From Cristatella mucedo (taxonomy: Eukaryota; Bryozoa; Phylactolaemata; Cristatellidae): a DNA stretch of 64,000 bases. The notes under the pieces are model-generated. The model saw nothing but the letters and a program-made list of their open reading frames with translations. It searched no databases and was not told the origin of the DNA. Shown here piece after piece: positions 25,081-37,924 of this stretch (position 1 is the first letter of the stretch; each line of letters begins with the position of its first letter). Location of the stretch: assembly GCA_009760855.2 (NCBI GenBank), contig WPIO01000009.1:2418501-2482500 (forward strand), written 5' to 3'. A program made the position numbers and the translations under genes.

Positions 25081-26600
25081 TTTAATGTTCACCACAGAAT
25101 TTTACCCAATCGCGATTAGTTGCTTTCTGTTTGCTGAGTACTTCCTTAGTACTTCCATTCACTGCCTGTTTACTGCCCAGGGTGCATACTAACCAGCGAC
25201 ATATCTGCGTCTTCTTGTGTGCTCCAGCACGAGCTACAGATATCTTGATCAATAGCAACACTAAGTAAGCTGGTAACATGTACTGAACACTAGAGTTTTT
25301 GCTTGCAGTGGTTCATAAAGATAGACATAATTCTTGAGAAAGTCACAGAAACGCGATCCAGTCTTGGTGCGACTTGGCCGGGTACTGGCATCCAATAACA
25401 GCTCGGCGAACTGCTTTACCATTGGCTTAACTTAGAAACTACCAGTCGAGCGATACCTGGGCGTTTTTGTCTACGCAAGATACATAAGTGCTTTCGTATG
25501 TTCGTCTAAGCACGACTTTTTATTCGCTAACTCTGGTTATTGCTTCTCTTGGTCTGGTTGTAAGGCGCCTGAATATAAGCTTTCCTGTGGTTTCTCTACA
25601 AAAAAATCATGTCATTATTATAGGGTGGATATAAAGCTCGTGCACTTTAACTCTAATGAAATGATTGCTTTTCCATTGCGGGCGGTTTTAAGTTACTAAC
25701 TGCAAGAAATAGCAGCACCACCAGCCATCCAGTCACTGGTGTAGGCAACTGTCTGCAGCCATTCGCAGCGAAGTCCATCATCTTTTTTCTGCGACATCCG
25801 TCATTTTGTGACTAAATATAGACTTGGTCCTCCAAAATATATAGCTTGAGACACGTGTTACCAGCCTTTCTTAGAACGTCTATACACGCATAACACATAC
25901 ATTGGCAAAAGATGTCTTAATCCATTAAATTTATGAAGTATATCAATGACGTAAGTATCGCTTATGACGCATAATGCTTAAAATCTGGCAGTATTTTTTA
26001 GGATATATGGGCAGTTTTATTTAAAGTTCATAGTCCAAGATATGGTATGGCGGTGTCAGCAATCGGCATGGCTTTTTCTGGCAAGACTCTTTAGACTGCT
26101 GCTCGCCAAGATTTGGCACTGAGCGGGCGTGCATTGAAGTAGACAACGAACATATCCATGTTAGGCTAACAATATTAGTTATTTTTATCTAGCTTAATCT
26201 TTTACTTAAAATCACCATTCCGGGTGTGTTGAATCTATCGCAAGCAGTAGCGGTAAAATACTCGATTCCTTCTCGCGGCATATACTTATATGGACTCATC
26301 TAGAGCAGTGAGAGCGTGGATATAAATAAGCGGCAGGGGTGCAGCTTCGGCTTAGGTTGCTGTCAGCAGGCCAAACTCTCTCGGAGGCCAGCAGCCCTCC
26401 ATCTTCAGATGTGGAGTGGCAGAGCACTGAGTTCCGTTAACCAATTAAGAATCTACATCCAGGCGCGAAGTTGTGCTAATCACTAAAACATCGGGCATAC
26501 ACAATAAAGGCAGATTGTAGTAAATTGAACACAATTTTTTCGTCACTGGCTTCTAATCAAGCGGCATCCTGACTTCAAAGTTCTTTTGCTCGCTCTTTGT
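25081..26600. other. Unassigned intergenic
   Basis: AT-richer sequence with no gene or repeat family that I recognise. Confidence 0.4.
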
Positions 26601-26619
26601 TCCCTTCTATCTGTCTCTC

Positions 26620-26990
26620 TCTCTCTCTCTCGCTCCCCCTCTCTTTCTGAAACCTACCTATTTGTAATGCTTCCTCATTTGGCTTCGTATCGTTGGGGCG
26701 CTCTTCTGATTCAGGTCATTCTTCTGTGCTTAAAATCACCCTTAGATCCTGTGTAGACCATTCTTTCAGCTACCTCAGCTTCCAAAGCTGGGAACTCACT
26801 ACTGACTGACACCGTGACGGCCCCTAACTTCATTCCATTTAGAAACAAGCTAAAACTGTTTCTCATTGCATTTGCTCCATTCGTGTATACGGCCCATAGT
26901 GAGATAACGCATACTGAAATTGTGCATGTTAGAACTCAGTCAAATTGACACATTTCCTGTCCAGCATATTTAAAGTACCTACAAAGGATT
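26620..26990 (+). mobile_element. LINE F1 C-terminal remnant
   Basis: Diverged match to the F1 C-terminus: a GTAGACCATTCTTTCAGC segment and AACAAGCTAAAACTGTTTCTC, corresponding to the FKRNLKTHLF end. No tail seen. Confidence 0.5.
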
Positions 26991-27296
26991 TTGTTCTAAT
27001 AGGAGGCTATGCTTAGGCATTAGTTCTATTAATGCCATACTGTTTTCATTGCAGAAGCAACGTCTCATTATGTATATATTTAATCAATTCACCGGGCTTA
27101 TGTTTACCTGCTTGACGTTTCGTAGGGATATTACCAGTTGGAGAGTCGCCTGGGTCTGTTAGGCTACATCAACAACTGTAGCGTACACGCGTCCAAAGGC
27201 TTTTGTAGGACGGATACAAAGAAGCAGAAGGCATTGCTCTGGAAAAACAATTGAAAGGCTAATGCAGGTGACATCGACTGCAAGTTTCCTCCCTCT

Positions 27297-27297
<1 letters not shown>

Positions 27298-27369
<72 letters not shown>

Positions 27370-27373
27370 TCTC

Positions 27374-27462
<89 letters not shown>
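27298..27462. repeat. (CT)n microsatellite, about 165 bp
   Basis: Near-pure CT repeat with two CTCACT interruptions, at 27361-27382. The long Arg-Glu and Leu-Ser frames across it are artefacts. Confidence 0.98.
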
Positions 27463-27463
<1 letters not shown>

Positions 27464-27765
27464 GTATATATTGGTATACAGGACCCGACGTACACAATAG
27501 ATACGGACCTGAAACCCTCCCGTAGGATGAATTTTCCTAAACTGGCAATACTACATGGTACGTTCTACTAAGAGCCCTCAGTACCCACAGTGCATTGTTG
27601 TCAGGCATCGTTTCCTCCCTACTTTTTGTAGCGTTGTCACATCTACTGACCGCACATTGATTTTGAAAGCTTTCTTGCATAACTTTTGATTTTTGCTTGA
27701 CCGTTACCGAGTTCATATCTCCGAATTTTTGTCAGTCGAAGTATAGTAGGTTTGAGGCTGACTGC

Positions 27766-27766
27766 A

Positions 27767-27797
<31 letters not shown>

Positions 27798-27892
27798 TAC
27801 ACACCAATCTGTTTGTGTGTGCATGTGTGTGAGTGAGTTTGTGTGTCTGTGTGTGTGTACGTGTGTGTGCGTGTGTGTTATGTACATGTGTG
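27766..27892. repeat. A-run, (TA)n and interrupted (TG)n
   Basis: Compound low-complexity tract. Unlike the similar tracts at 19650 and 21452, no LINE tail adjoins it. Confidence 0.9.
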
Positions 27893-29065
27893 GGTGGGGG
27901 TCACAGAATATTTCAACTACGCCATCTCTCTGAGGTCGCAGAAGTTACGTGGGGTAGCTGATACTGCCGGCGTCCGTCGGCCGTATAGTTGCGTCCAAGA
28001 GGCTTCCGGCCGTCAGCATCTGCTCTTTCACGATTTAATCTTGAAAATACTTGAGTCTTCTTATTCATCCAACAGATAAATTAGTAGGTAGTTGGGATAC
28101 TGACGGTAGCCAGTCAAATAGCAGCGGATATGTTATCGCGGATAGTCGACGCGTCAGCGGATCTCTGCCGCGGTTGCAATGGCGGTCGGCTGTTGCCCAG
28201 TTTTTGCTCTCCTTCTTCCTGCGAAGGCGCGGCCCAGGTGAAGCGTACTATCTGCATGCACTTGGTAATCGGATCAAAATTTCGCCTCAACCCGACCGTT
28301 ACCTCGATCTGCAGCTAACGACTGAATGACCAGCAGCAGCCTCCCGCTTATGACAGACAGGAAGTGTCTGTAGACCTTTTTTGGCAAAGTATGCAGACAC
28401 CCTCACCACACGTAACTTTTGAACCAACGAACGACATTCGGAAGCAAGTGGAGCTTTTCTTACAACTGTAAAATCAGTGCCATTTGTCTAACTCAGCTCT
28501 CCGGTATTCTGCGCCTTGATAAATGCCCTTCTCCCATCAGAGTTGGCCACGCGCCTGCAGCACACTCACTTTAAGTGCGAATGATAACCGGCGTTCATGG
28601 CGATCTCTGTTAAATATATTTGTGACTAAATTAATGTACGAGTTTGAGGGGTTAACTCATTCTGAAAGCTCTCACATTCTTTGTCTGCTGTATGCAAAAT
28701 TATAAAGCTTACAGTAAAAGGGTCAATTGAGTCGCAGCGTTCTTGACCAGGCCTCGTGGTGCCATTGTTTAAGTACTTTGCTTGTATAATATCCGTTCAA
28801 ATAAGTCAAACTCAAGCTGTATCGAATGCCAAGCTCGAATTTATTTCCGAGGCTTTTTTGTATACCGAAGCGCTACTAGGGAATTCTTTTGAAATGAGTC
28901 ACTACTTGGTGATGAGGCAGATTTAGGGTTTAGGTTATATGGCAGATAAGAAGTTTGGCATTTTAATAGTTCAGGTTGAGGCTTATAATTTATGGTTTAG
29001 GTTTAGGGCTATGCATTTAAGCTGTGAATCACGTGTATAGTTTATGGCTTAGCAGCGCTTGGGCA
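27893..29065. other. Unassigned intergenic with GTTTAGG-like words
   Basis: No gene recognised. At 28920-29010 there are scattered TTTAGGTTTAGGG-like words, but no regular array. Confidence 0.35.
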
Positions 29066-29068
29066 GCT

Positions 29069-29260
29069 TTAATAATAATAATAATAGGAATAATAATACA
29101 TTTTTATAGCGCCCTCTGATAATCTAATCTCTTTCTAGGCAATAGACACACGCTTTAATGGAAGCATGATCAAATGGTTAACAGTAACATGCTCAATTTC
29201 AACAAGTATAACATGGGTAGAGGTGACACACACACAGTGTCAACGTGTAAATATCTCTAG
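29069..29260 (-). mobile_element. LINE F1 3' fragment
   Basis: AAT-rich tail, TATAGCGCCCTCTGATAATC, TCTCTTTCTAGGC, then GAAGCATGATCAAATGGTTA and the body motif of the first copy. Confidence 0.8.
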
Positions 29261-30776
29261 TAATTAAAGTGAGAAAGTCCATACTTCCTTCCGTCACGCG
29301 GAAAGATGCGCTGTCTTCCGTGGCGGAACTACTACGACTCAGCAAAGCAAGTTAATAGGCAGCGAGCTACTCGTAGTAATTGAATTCCTTCTAGGTGTCG
29401 GCGGGTCAGGGATAATTATAATTCAGTCGTATTAATAATAATTATTATAATTCAGTCATACTTATGGTTAGGCTTTCACGTTAGTTAAAGACCATAGATT
29501 TTTGGTTTCCCAACACTCTGAAGTCGGTTTTATTGAGATTAATGCATTTGAGAAGGTTTGTTACCATATATAAATGAATTATAAATATAAATGAAATGAA
29601 TTATGTTTATTCATTTGCGAATGTAGGCAATACTAGCCGCCTGCAAGGGAATGCTGGAGAACTGGATGCCCCGTAGACCGCTATTCCTCTCACACGCAAT
29701 TTTATAACTCGTCGTGTAAAGTGCAGTCTACAATAGACAAACTTCGGGCTTCAAGGTGAACTGTATCGCTGAATTTACACTGATGACACGCACCAACGAG
29801 GGGAAACCAGGGCGAGGGATCGCGCATTGGCAAAGCAACGACTGAGGACCTAAATTCCTCGATCGACTCCATCACGTTCTCGCCACTCTCTCCTCACCCG
29901 GAGTTGCGCGCGCGGCGCCGGGACGCGAAGCTGGACGCCGCCGTCGCGTGCACTTGCAGCTGTAGGGCTTAAAGTCTTCGAAGGTGTGTGGTTTGTCAGG
30001 TTTATAGTTTAGGGGTTACGGCCGGGCAATTTATGGTTCCGCAGATAAGCGTCGATTGCCTGTGTGTGGACTTTGGTTATATTTTGGGCAGGAGAGGGGA
30101 CGGATAGCCCAGGCTACGGAAGTCCCAGTAGCAAGAGATTCTATTTGGAGAGGTTCGGTAGAGTCGGGAGGACTGGTGTCAGCTGAAGGCGAATTGCCTG
30201 AGCAGCCGAGGTCAAAGCCAGTGGGATTCGCATAATGCCGGCGGAGCCAGCAGACAGCGAGTCGGCGACTCAGCGACTTTTTTGTCGGGCTGTGCCTTCT
30301 CAACGCAGGGCGCTGGGCAGACTCTCTCACCGCCTATCGACGACGGCAGCCCGAGTTTCAAAGTCGGGCGTGCGGTAAACGGCTCGAGAGGCCGAGGGCG
30401 TACGCCAGACGCTGTGGCATGCGCGCACGCGATCGATTGCTCCCGTCCAGCATCGGAGGGCAACGGAGGAACGCTTCGCGGGGTTTAGGGAACGGCTCTC
30501 TTTTAGAGCGGCGTTCGGGGCACTGGGGGTTTCCGCCGCTGAGCCGCGGGCTGAGCCTAAACCGGCGTCGCTAGTTAACTTCTCTGCTGGAACGCCGTGG
30601 TTATAGAGGGGGCTCGGAATGTTTGTCTTTGTGAGTGTTTGCGAGGAGCGCGAGGACAAAACCTAAAAAGAAGCTCAGCGATATTCTGCGCTTGCGAATG
30701 AAGTCGAGTGAGGTCCTCTATTTATGCTTTGCGTCGCGGTTCAGTTCACGCCGCGATCTCACGACCCCTGAGGAAC
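29261..30776. other. Unassigned, partly GC-rich
   Basis: 29700-30650 is GC- and CpG-rich with overlapping open frames on both strands, none with recognisable domains or splice structure. Could be a promoter-type island or an old repeat; no call made. Confidence 0.3.
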
Positions 30777-30808
<32 letters not shown>

Positions 30809-30870
30809 TCACTTGATAAAGCGCCCTCAGAGAACTTAATCTCTCTCTCTCTAGGTGCTTTGCATTTAGT
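30777..30870 (-). mobile_element. LINE F1 solo 3' tail
   Basis: (AAT)n of about 30 bp, TTCACTTGATAAAGCGCCCT, stem-loop with expanded CTCTCTCTCT, then GTGCTTTGCATTT and stop. Confidence 0.85.
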
Positions 30871-31012
30871 AGGATCGAGCCAGAAACGCTGTTGGCGAGG
30901 TAGCGTGCTTATTGCGAGTTCCTCGCACCAAATCCTAATTCGGCAGTTAGAAGCGCCGATTGGAAAGCGGCCGGGTGCGTACGCCTCCTAAGCCACGCGT
31001 TCGGTGTTTAAT

Positions 31013-31199
31013 AATCGGTTCTCAGCATGTGGGTCGCGACCCCTTTGGGGGTCGAACGACCCTTTTGCTGGGTTTGCCCAAGACCATCGGAAAACACGCG
31101 TTTCCAAATTTCGCACACGATAATTTTACGGTTGGGGGTGTCCACAACATGGGGAACTGTATTTAAGGTTCGCGGCATTAGGAAGGTTGAGAATCGCTG
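31013..31199 (+). mobile_element. SPIN/URR1-like non-autonomous hAT element
   Basis: 187 bp. Near the 5' end: CGGTTCTCAGCATGTGGGTC then GCGACCCCTTTGGGGGTCG. Near the 3' end: GGGGAACTGTATTTAAGG, CGCGGCATTAGGAAGGTTGA and GAATCGCTG. These match, as I recall it, the SPIN/URR1 type of non-autonomous hAT elements. The first three bases differ from the expected CAG and no target duplication is visible, so the left end is probably altered. Confidence 0.8.
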
Positions 31200-32930
31200 C
31201 TACAGAAGGTCCCGAGGTAGCTGTAGAATCGTGGCGAGGATTCGTAGCCATTTTAGTCAGTCTGAAAATCGTCCAGGGAGCAAAGAGGGTTTAATACAAG
31301 TTGAACTTTTCTTTTAAACCCGCTCTACGAAACTAGTGATCACTCAAAAGTATAAACCTATCAACCCAGAGGCAAAGCCAAGGATGGCAGAGTGGCAGCT
31401 GCCACCCGTGCCTGGTTGGCTGGATCCGAGCCTTGACACCCGGTCGGGCGGCCGGTGGTGCTTGGCCAGGCTGCACGACAGCCGCAGGCGTTGGGTGACG
31501 CTCCGAGACCCTCCCCATGCCTACTCAGCGCTCCAATCCTGGCTCCGCCTCTGCATCAACTCATACAATTTCAATGAGAATGATTCCGCGAGTAAGTCCG
31601 AGTAGACACTGACGTCGCTGACGTCGCTCGCGCTTGAAAAGGCGCGGCTGTAGTGAGTGCCAAGTCAATAACGTAAGGTAAAAAAGTAACTGAAAGCGCC
31701 AATGAAATACTGGAAGTTGCGATAGCAGTCATCTTTATTCCACAAAATAAACGCCGATAAATTTAAATAGAAGGTTCTCGAATTCATCGAAACTAGAATC
31801 CGTGAATACGGCGGGATTCCACAATTCCGGGGGACACCGAAGATTCCTTTGAATTTTCTATCGAATTCCACAATTAGGTTTACACTTCAGGAATACCACT
31901 ATACTTATTGAACTTGAAATTTCGTGCCTTCTACGTGAGGTTGAGAAATCTTGACTCGAGAAACCGCTTGATGAATGGAAAGAGATTTTTAGATTGGGGG
32001 CTTCGGGCCAACATTTGCGAAGCAAAAGAATAACTGTTAGTCACAAAAAGAGGATCTTAATTCCGCTACTGAACATAGAACCTAGTGATATTATTCAACC
32101 ATGCTGAATGCGAGGATGTCAGTTTCCTATGGCTTTATAATTGGCATTGACATCAGCAAAGCTCAAGAAAAGTCATTTGACCAATTGTGGGTGTGCATCT
32201 TCCAAAGCCAGATTTTTGAAATTGTGAATTGTGTATCGCTTTCACTCGTGAATGATATGAACGAATAATTTTCATAAGAAGAGCAACCCTGTGCAAGTAC
32301 GACTGCTGCTAACTTCTTTCCTTAATAATTTTAGGATGAAATGCTTTAGTTAATAAATTTCTAAGCTAATATTTAGTATACATTTTGCATTAAAAAACTT
32401 ACAATTTGTAGTCTTACTTCGTTAGCTAACTTTTCAGAAAATTCGAAAAATTTCAAACCGAAACATGTAGACCATCTTAAATTTTCAAAGCAGTTTCTTC
32501 CGCAATTTTTGCGGTACACGGTAGTATGAATCTTTATATTATTCTTAAAGGTCAACTTTTATCTATTTGGGATATGGAGATCGTGGTAGTCCTAGGTCAA
32601 ATCTCTAATCCGTGCACCTGTCACTTTTCTAACGTGATTAATCGTAGAAGACAATATCTCATTCTTAATTTAGCTTATATGTGTGCAAAGCCCAACGCCA
32701 TTCAGGTTGACTGTGTTTGTTATGTAGCCATTTCTGCCAGAAATTTCGTCTCTCTTTAGATGTGAAATACTTGCTGTGATGCTGCGCATGAACCATTGGC
32801 TTTTCAAAATTCTAGCCTGCTTGCAATTGAATTTCTAGAAGTTGATTAAGGCGAGAAGATATTGTGCTAAACGTTAGGCCAAGATTGACGCCAAGATCCA
32901 CGACTTGTGATGAGATACACAAATAAAATG
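31200..32930. other. Unassigned intergenic, AT-rich
   Basis: No gene or known repeat recognised. Confidence 0.4.
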
Positions 32931-32934
32931 TAAT

Positions 32935-33960
32935 GTATCTTTGTCTGTAACTCCATAAAGCCACGATGACTATATGGGTGTTGCGCAGGAGAGTTTTGTA
33001 TAGAGCACTCACAGCCTAAGCGGCTTTCGATATGCATTCGGTAGCCAACAGACTTCATCTCACGCAACAAAGAGAAAGTGGGAAGCATAGCAGAGTCAAG
33101 AGAGCAGTCGAGGTAGTGAGTGGCATGGAAGTAGCAGCTCAGGACGGCTGGAAACGATGTGCCATAGTCGGCAGCAGGAGAGTAGTTGTCGAAATAGAGA
33201 GTAGTAGTAGCAGGAGAGTAGTAGAGAGTTGTAGTAGAGTGAATAAGAATCGTGGAATTTTGGTCCACAGTCTAGGATCTGCAGAGCTAAAGCTTCTGTC
33301 GCCAACGGTATTTAGGCGGAGGAATGGAACAGCAAATGTATTGTCCGTACAGGACGTGAGGGCACGAGGAGGCTGAAACTGCTGTAGCAGTTCAGCCAGA
33401 TATGGAGGAGCCAAGCCGTGGGGGGCCTTGTGGGTCAGCCTAAAAACTTTGCTCTGCATCAGTTAATCAATCGGCAGCTAACCTAGATCTTTTAGCAAGG
33501 GAGACACATGGCCAACCCACTAGCCTTGCAGCCATATTCATGGCCAGTTGCTGCGGCCTAGCGGCTTTTTTGGTAACCCAGCCAAAAGGGAATAATAATA
33601 ATCTAGCCAAGACAGAACTAAGGAGCTAGTTTAATCCTTTACAAGTCACCGTGTAAGACAGTTCCTAATCTTAGATAGGGCTTGGACGTGGTGGCTAGCC
33701 GCGTAAGCAGTCTTCTTAACGTAGCTTTTGAAATTTAGGCAGCTTTCAAAGACATCACCTAAATTCCGACCACCTGGTGATGGTCGTACGACAGCATCAC
33801 CTATCAGAAGAGCAAAGCCTTCTAGTCCAGCCACACGTTTAAGGTGTCCCATGAGCAGCAGTTCAGTATATACAGCCGCACCATCGGCATATTATTGGTG
33901 CTGCAACTTTCTAGCTGATATTTCTCCATTAGAGAAAGTGAATCTGGTCTTAGCCGTACG
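32935..33960 (-). mobile_element. LINE family F2 copy, degenerate
   Basis: 32935-33060 is the F2 3' region (GTAACTCCATAAAGCCAC, CACGCAACAAAGAGA). 33139-33459 encodes the C-terminal domain with THKAPHGLAPPYLAELLQQF. 33646-33852 encodes GLEGFALLIGDAVVRPSPGG, which has a counterpart in the F2 copy at 24150-24330. Stops and gaps throughout; the upstream end is unclear. Confidence 0.75.
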
Positions 33961-34929
33961 TTTAACCGACAAAATCGGAAACCAGTGGCAGAAATTATAC
34001 TATCTAACTTATTTCCGCAGACTGCACAGATGACTCTATAGTTAAGCAATCAGATTTCGCCAGGAATCTTAATGTAACTCTGGAATTGAACATTTTTCGC
34101 AAAAGTTTCCACATAATAAAGCTTAATTGTAAAGTAAAGTCCTTCATGAAAGACGTCGAGCACGTATCTTGTGCTTGTCCTTGCAAATGTGTGGCAAATA
34201 CGGTTGAACTGGCACTGTGAAGATAGGCAATAGTGCCGTAGTTGATGCACTGATACAAGCAGATATTCATTTAGTAGCAGACCACTGCCGTAATCAAGAG
34301 TTCCCATACTTTAGCTTAACAACTTGATGTCGCAGAGATGTCTATCCGATAGCCACAGAGGGCGACATATGTACAGCATCAGCCGTAGCCCATCAATCAT
34401 TATTAACAATTTGATTTAGCGAGCAGGAGTTTCAGTATGGCTGGCAGAAATTAAAACAGGAGCTATTACATCCAAATTTGACGCCAAACCTCCGACTGAT
34501 ACCAAGTCTCTAGCTTCTAATAACTTAATAATAATAACAATAATAATGCAGTTGTACAACGCCATCCGAGAACCTTAGTCTTTTTCTAGGCACACGATAT
34601 TTGCTGCAATGGATGCATGATTCAATGGTTAGTGGCAGCATGCTTAATGGCAAGCCTAATGCGTTTAGAGGTGACATCCACTGGGCCAGCATGCAATTAT
34701 GTTTAGTGGCAGCATGCGCAGTGTCAGCCCACATAAACACGCAAGGAACCAGTGACATGGACCCACTAAATGCTTCGAGAAATGGATTAACGGATGCGTG
34801 TTGTGTTTAGCTTCTTTTTAAATGACGTTCAGTCAAGGAATGCCGTGTCGCCAGTTGAAAGTGAGTCCCAGACTTTGGAAACATCCGAACTAAGAAATAA
34901 GAAAATATACAAATACTAGCTGATTTAGA

Positions 34930-35093
34930 AGCTTCTTTTTTATAACGGTAGATGAGCCTTAGAAACTGTCGACACCCGCTAACAGAGGCATTAAAGTATC
35001 ACCCACTATAGGATGCGAACCCACTACCTCGGGACCGAGGTGATGACGAGCAACATCTTTATCCAGTGTGCCATCATGGCTCACCTAAAGCTA
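34930..35093 (-). repeat. tRNA-derived SINE type I nested in LINE F1
   Basis: The minus strand gives GCCATGATGGCACACTGG (A-box side), CACCTCGGTCCCGAGG, and GGGTTCGCATCC (B-box). It splits the F1 C-terminal region, whose sequence resumes at 35094. Confidence 0.85.
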
Positions 35094-35737
35094 AAGGCAC
35101 GGTATCCAAAGGATTTTAGGTTCGTACGAAGTGTAATTTAGCGATTCAATTAAGAAAAGTAGGTGGTACGATGCTTAGGTAGGTGGGGGAGCAGATCTAA
35201 TAGGTAAGTTAGAGCTAAAGAAGGAAGGCACCTAAAAGTGAGTGCTAGAACCATAAAGTCGATTCGCTGCTTGATTAGGAGCCAGTACAGGTCATCAAGA
35301 AGTGGTGTAATGTGGCAGCTGTGAAGCTCACGACAGACAAGACTAGCTGCAGAGTTTTTTACAAACTGTAAGCGCCTGATTGCGTAGGCCGGTAGACAAG
35401 CAACCAGCAAGTTACAGAAGTCGAGGCGTCATGTCACAAATGCAGGGGCCAATTTAGACGTGTTATCCCTGCCTAAACAAGCCCAAATTTTAGCAGTGCT
35501 ATGTAGCTGAAAGTAGGCACACTTGACTGTGGAGCTGATTAGCCGAACGGTCACTTTGTAAAACAACACCAAGATTGTATGCAGATTCAACGGGAGAGAT
35601 GCGGAAAAGCCGATTTTGAACTTTAAATTTTCCAACTTTTTAATCACACTTTATTTTCCCATCACTAGTAAGTTAGTCTTATCCTCATTTAGTTTAAGAA
35701 AGTTTGCTGCTATCTATGCTCAGATGTCATCAATCGC

Positions 35738-35835
35738 GTTTCCCTTCGCAGCAAATGTAAAGCGCCTAGGAAGAGATTGAGTTCTCTGAGGGCGCTTTAT
35801 CAAGTGCCTTATTATTATGATTATTATTATTATCA
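35738..35835 (+). mobile_element. LINE F1 tail nested in opposite orientation
   Basis: GCAGCAAATGTAAAGCGCCT, GAGATTGAGTTCTCTGAGGG and an (ATT)n end, inserted between GATGTCATCAAT and the matching continuation of the minus-strand LINE. This gives a young relative age for this tail. Confidence 0.85.
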
Positions 35836-37708
35836 ATACAAGCAGCAAGGGGGATGAGAGAATTCAAATTTCTGAAGGACTAGGAAGGACCAAAGCAAAG
35901 GTACAACTGAGTGTCTTCAGCATAAATGCGAAAGCCTAGATTGTGCCTGGCAATCACATCGACAAGAGGCAGAGTATAAACCGTGAAAGGAACCGGACCA
36001 AGCACGGGCCCCTGAGGTACCCCATATTTCAGATGCTCCTCGGATTATATTTGTCCGTTCGCATCAATACTCTGGACTCTCCCACTGAGATAGGACCTGA
36101 ACCATTGCAGAGCAGTGCCAGTGATGCGCAGGCGAGATAAGAGGCGCTCTAGAAGAACTTTTGTGATCGATAGTATCAAAAGCTGCCGAAAGGATCGAGT
36201 AAAACCAACAGAGATACTCTACCTCAGTCTTCATTTCTAAGTAAGTCGTTACACACTCTAAGCAATGCTGAATCTTTGGAGTGATTAGATGTAAAGCCAG
36301 ACTAGAACTTATTGACAGGGTTTGAAGTTTCAATATATGAGCGTAGCTGGTCTGCCACAACCTCTTCGAGTGTCTGTTATAGGAACTGGTAGAAGGGACT
36401 GGGCGGAAGTTTCTCGAGTTCTCTTGGTCTAGTTTGGCTTCCTTGATTAGCGGCTTGACTATAGCCTATTTGAAAGGTGCTGGGACATGACCTGAGGCTA
36501 GTGACATATTTATGATGTTATTTATGCATGGAAGCAGCAGATCAAAGCGTCGTGTAAGCAACGCACTTGGGAATAAAGTACAGATAAATAGTTGTCTTCT
36601 TTGATTGGGATATGAACTTCAGGACTAGATCGCGAGTGACCTCCTTGAATGTAGACGATTGAGATGCTACATGAATTGAAGAATGGAATTCTCGGGGATG
36701 CTGCCATCTTCGGGATGGACTCACTGATCTTGTCTTTCTCGTTGACATAAAAGCTAGAGAAGCGATCAGTTAGATCTTCACATGGATCATTAGGTATGGT
36801 GCTAACCTGGGAGTGGTTAAGGAGATGTTTGATCGTCGACATCAGCATTTTTGGATTATGGATATTTGATTCGGCCATTTTTTTTATAGAACTATATTTT
36901 GCCTTTGCTAGGACCTATTGGTGTGACCTACAGTAGTCCTCGTATGCCCGTCGATGGCCAGTCCTGATCTTTGTTATGCTTTTTCAAGCTTGCCCTTAGT
37001 AGACCTTACTAGTTTAATGTTTGTGGTAAACCATAAGCCGTCTGGGCGAGGGCACACAGTGTGCTTAGTCAGAGGTGCAAACTCGTCGAGCACATTAGCA
37101 AGTGTCGTGTTGTAGTAATCTACCAATAATGACAGGTCGAAAGGGGAATTGAGCAGCAGAAGCGGAGCATTTATTCTCGTATGGGCAGCATCGATGTCAA
37201 GGGTCTGGAGGGTTTGCGATTCACAGGTGATTTTAGATGAGGAGGAGGAGGGCACACATTGTAGACTGAATGAGATCTGCATGTGGTCAGATAAGCAGGA
37301 TTTGGTAATAATTGGTGATAACAAAGTGCATTTGTAAGAGAAAATTTGGCCGAGTGTGTGACCCTTGATGTGAATTGGGCCATGCACATTACCGCAAGAA
37401 ACAATGTGTCAGTCAATTCACGAAATTCAGTGCTGAAGGCATCAGATAACTTATATCAAGATGAATGTTGAATTCACCCATAATGAGGAAAGATCGATTT
37501 CTTGCACACAGTATTGAAATGAGATCAGATAAATCAAAGATAAAGGGGGACTTGGTACCTTGGGGGCAATAGGCTACTGCCATCATCGTGGCTTCTTGTC
37601 GGGTGAAATCATGACAATAGTTTCGAAAGACTGCTTCTAGGTTGCTGCAAATGGCTTGAAGTCGAAGTTCGAGTGCATGATAATAGACATTACACCTCCA
37701 GTTTTGAT

Positions 37709-37850
37709 TATATTACTAATAATACGTATGATATAGCCCGCCAGAGAACTCAACCTCTTTCTAGGCACTTTACAGTTGCTGCAAAGGAAGCACGATCGAA
37801 TGGTTAGTGGTAGCATGCACGCTAAACAATAAGAATAGCACAGTTGGGTG
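37709..37850 (-). mobile_element. LINE F1 3' fragment
   Basis: GATATAGCCCGCCAGAGAAC, stem-loop, CTTTACAGTTGCTGC and GAAGCACGATCGAATGG, then the body motif of the family. Confidence 0.8.
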
Positions 37851-37924
37851 TGTAATGCAAAGGCTTGACATGCAAGGATTGATTTAGGCGTGTAAAAGAA
37901 CAGAAATCAGCCGGGGTAGTGGTT

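Larger units (their letters stand above)
34528..37708 (-). mobile_element. LINE F1, longest copy, with EN and RT remnants
   Basis: The (AAT)n tail is at 34528-34548. The C-terminal region (35094-35650) encodes LVCRELHSCHITPLLDDLYW. RT pieces lie at 35840-36360 with YAEDTQLYLCF, the YADD box altered to YAED. A linker is at 36522-36878. The endonuclease part is at 36974-37700, with CLSDHMQISF (SDH motif) and MGEFNIHLD (like GDFN of APE endonucleases). Interrupted by the SINE at 34930-35093 and an opposite F1 tail at 35738-35835. Stops in every part, so inactive. The 5' end is cut by another F1 tail at 37709. Confidence 0.85.

Noticed and set aside
27259-27525. Long Arg-Glu and Leu-Ser open frames
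   Set aside because: Direct translation of the (CT)n microsatellite.
28920-29050. Telomere-like TTTAGG/TTTAGGG words
   Set aside because: Words are scattered and irregular with no array, so an interstitial telomere call is not supported.
29700-30660. Overlapping open frames in a GC-rich stretch
   Set aside because: Explained by composition. No domain, splice structure or repeat match found.
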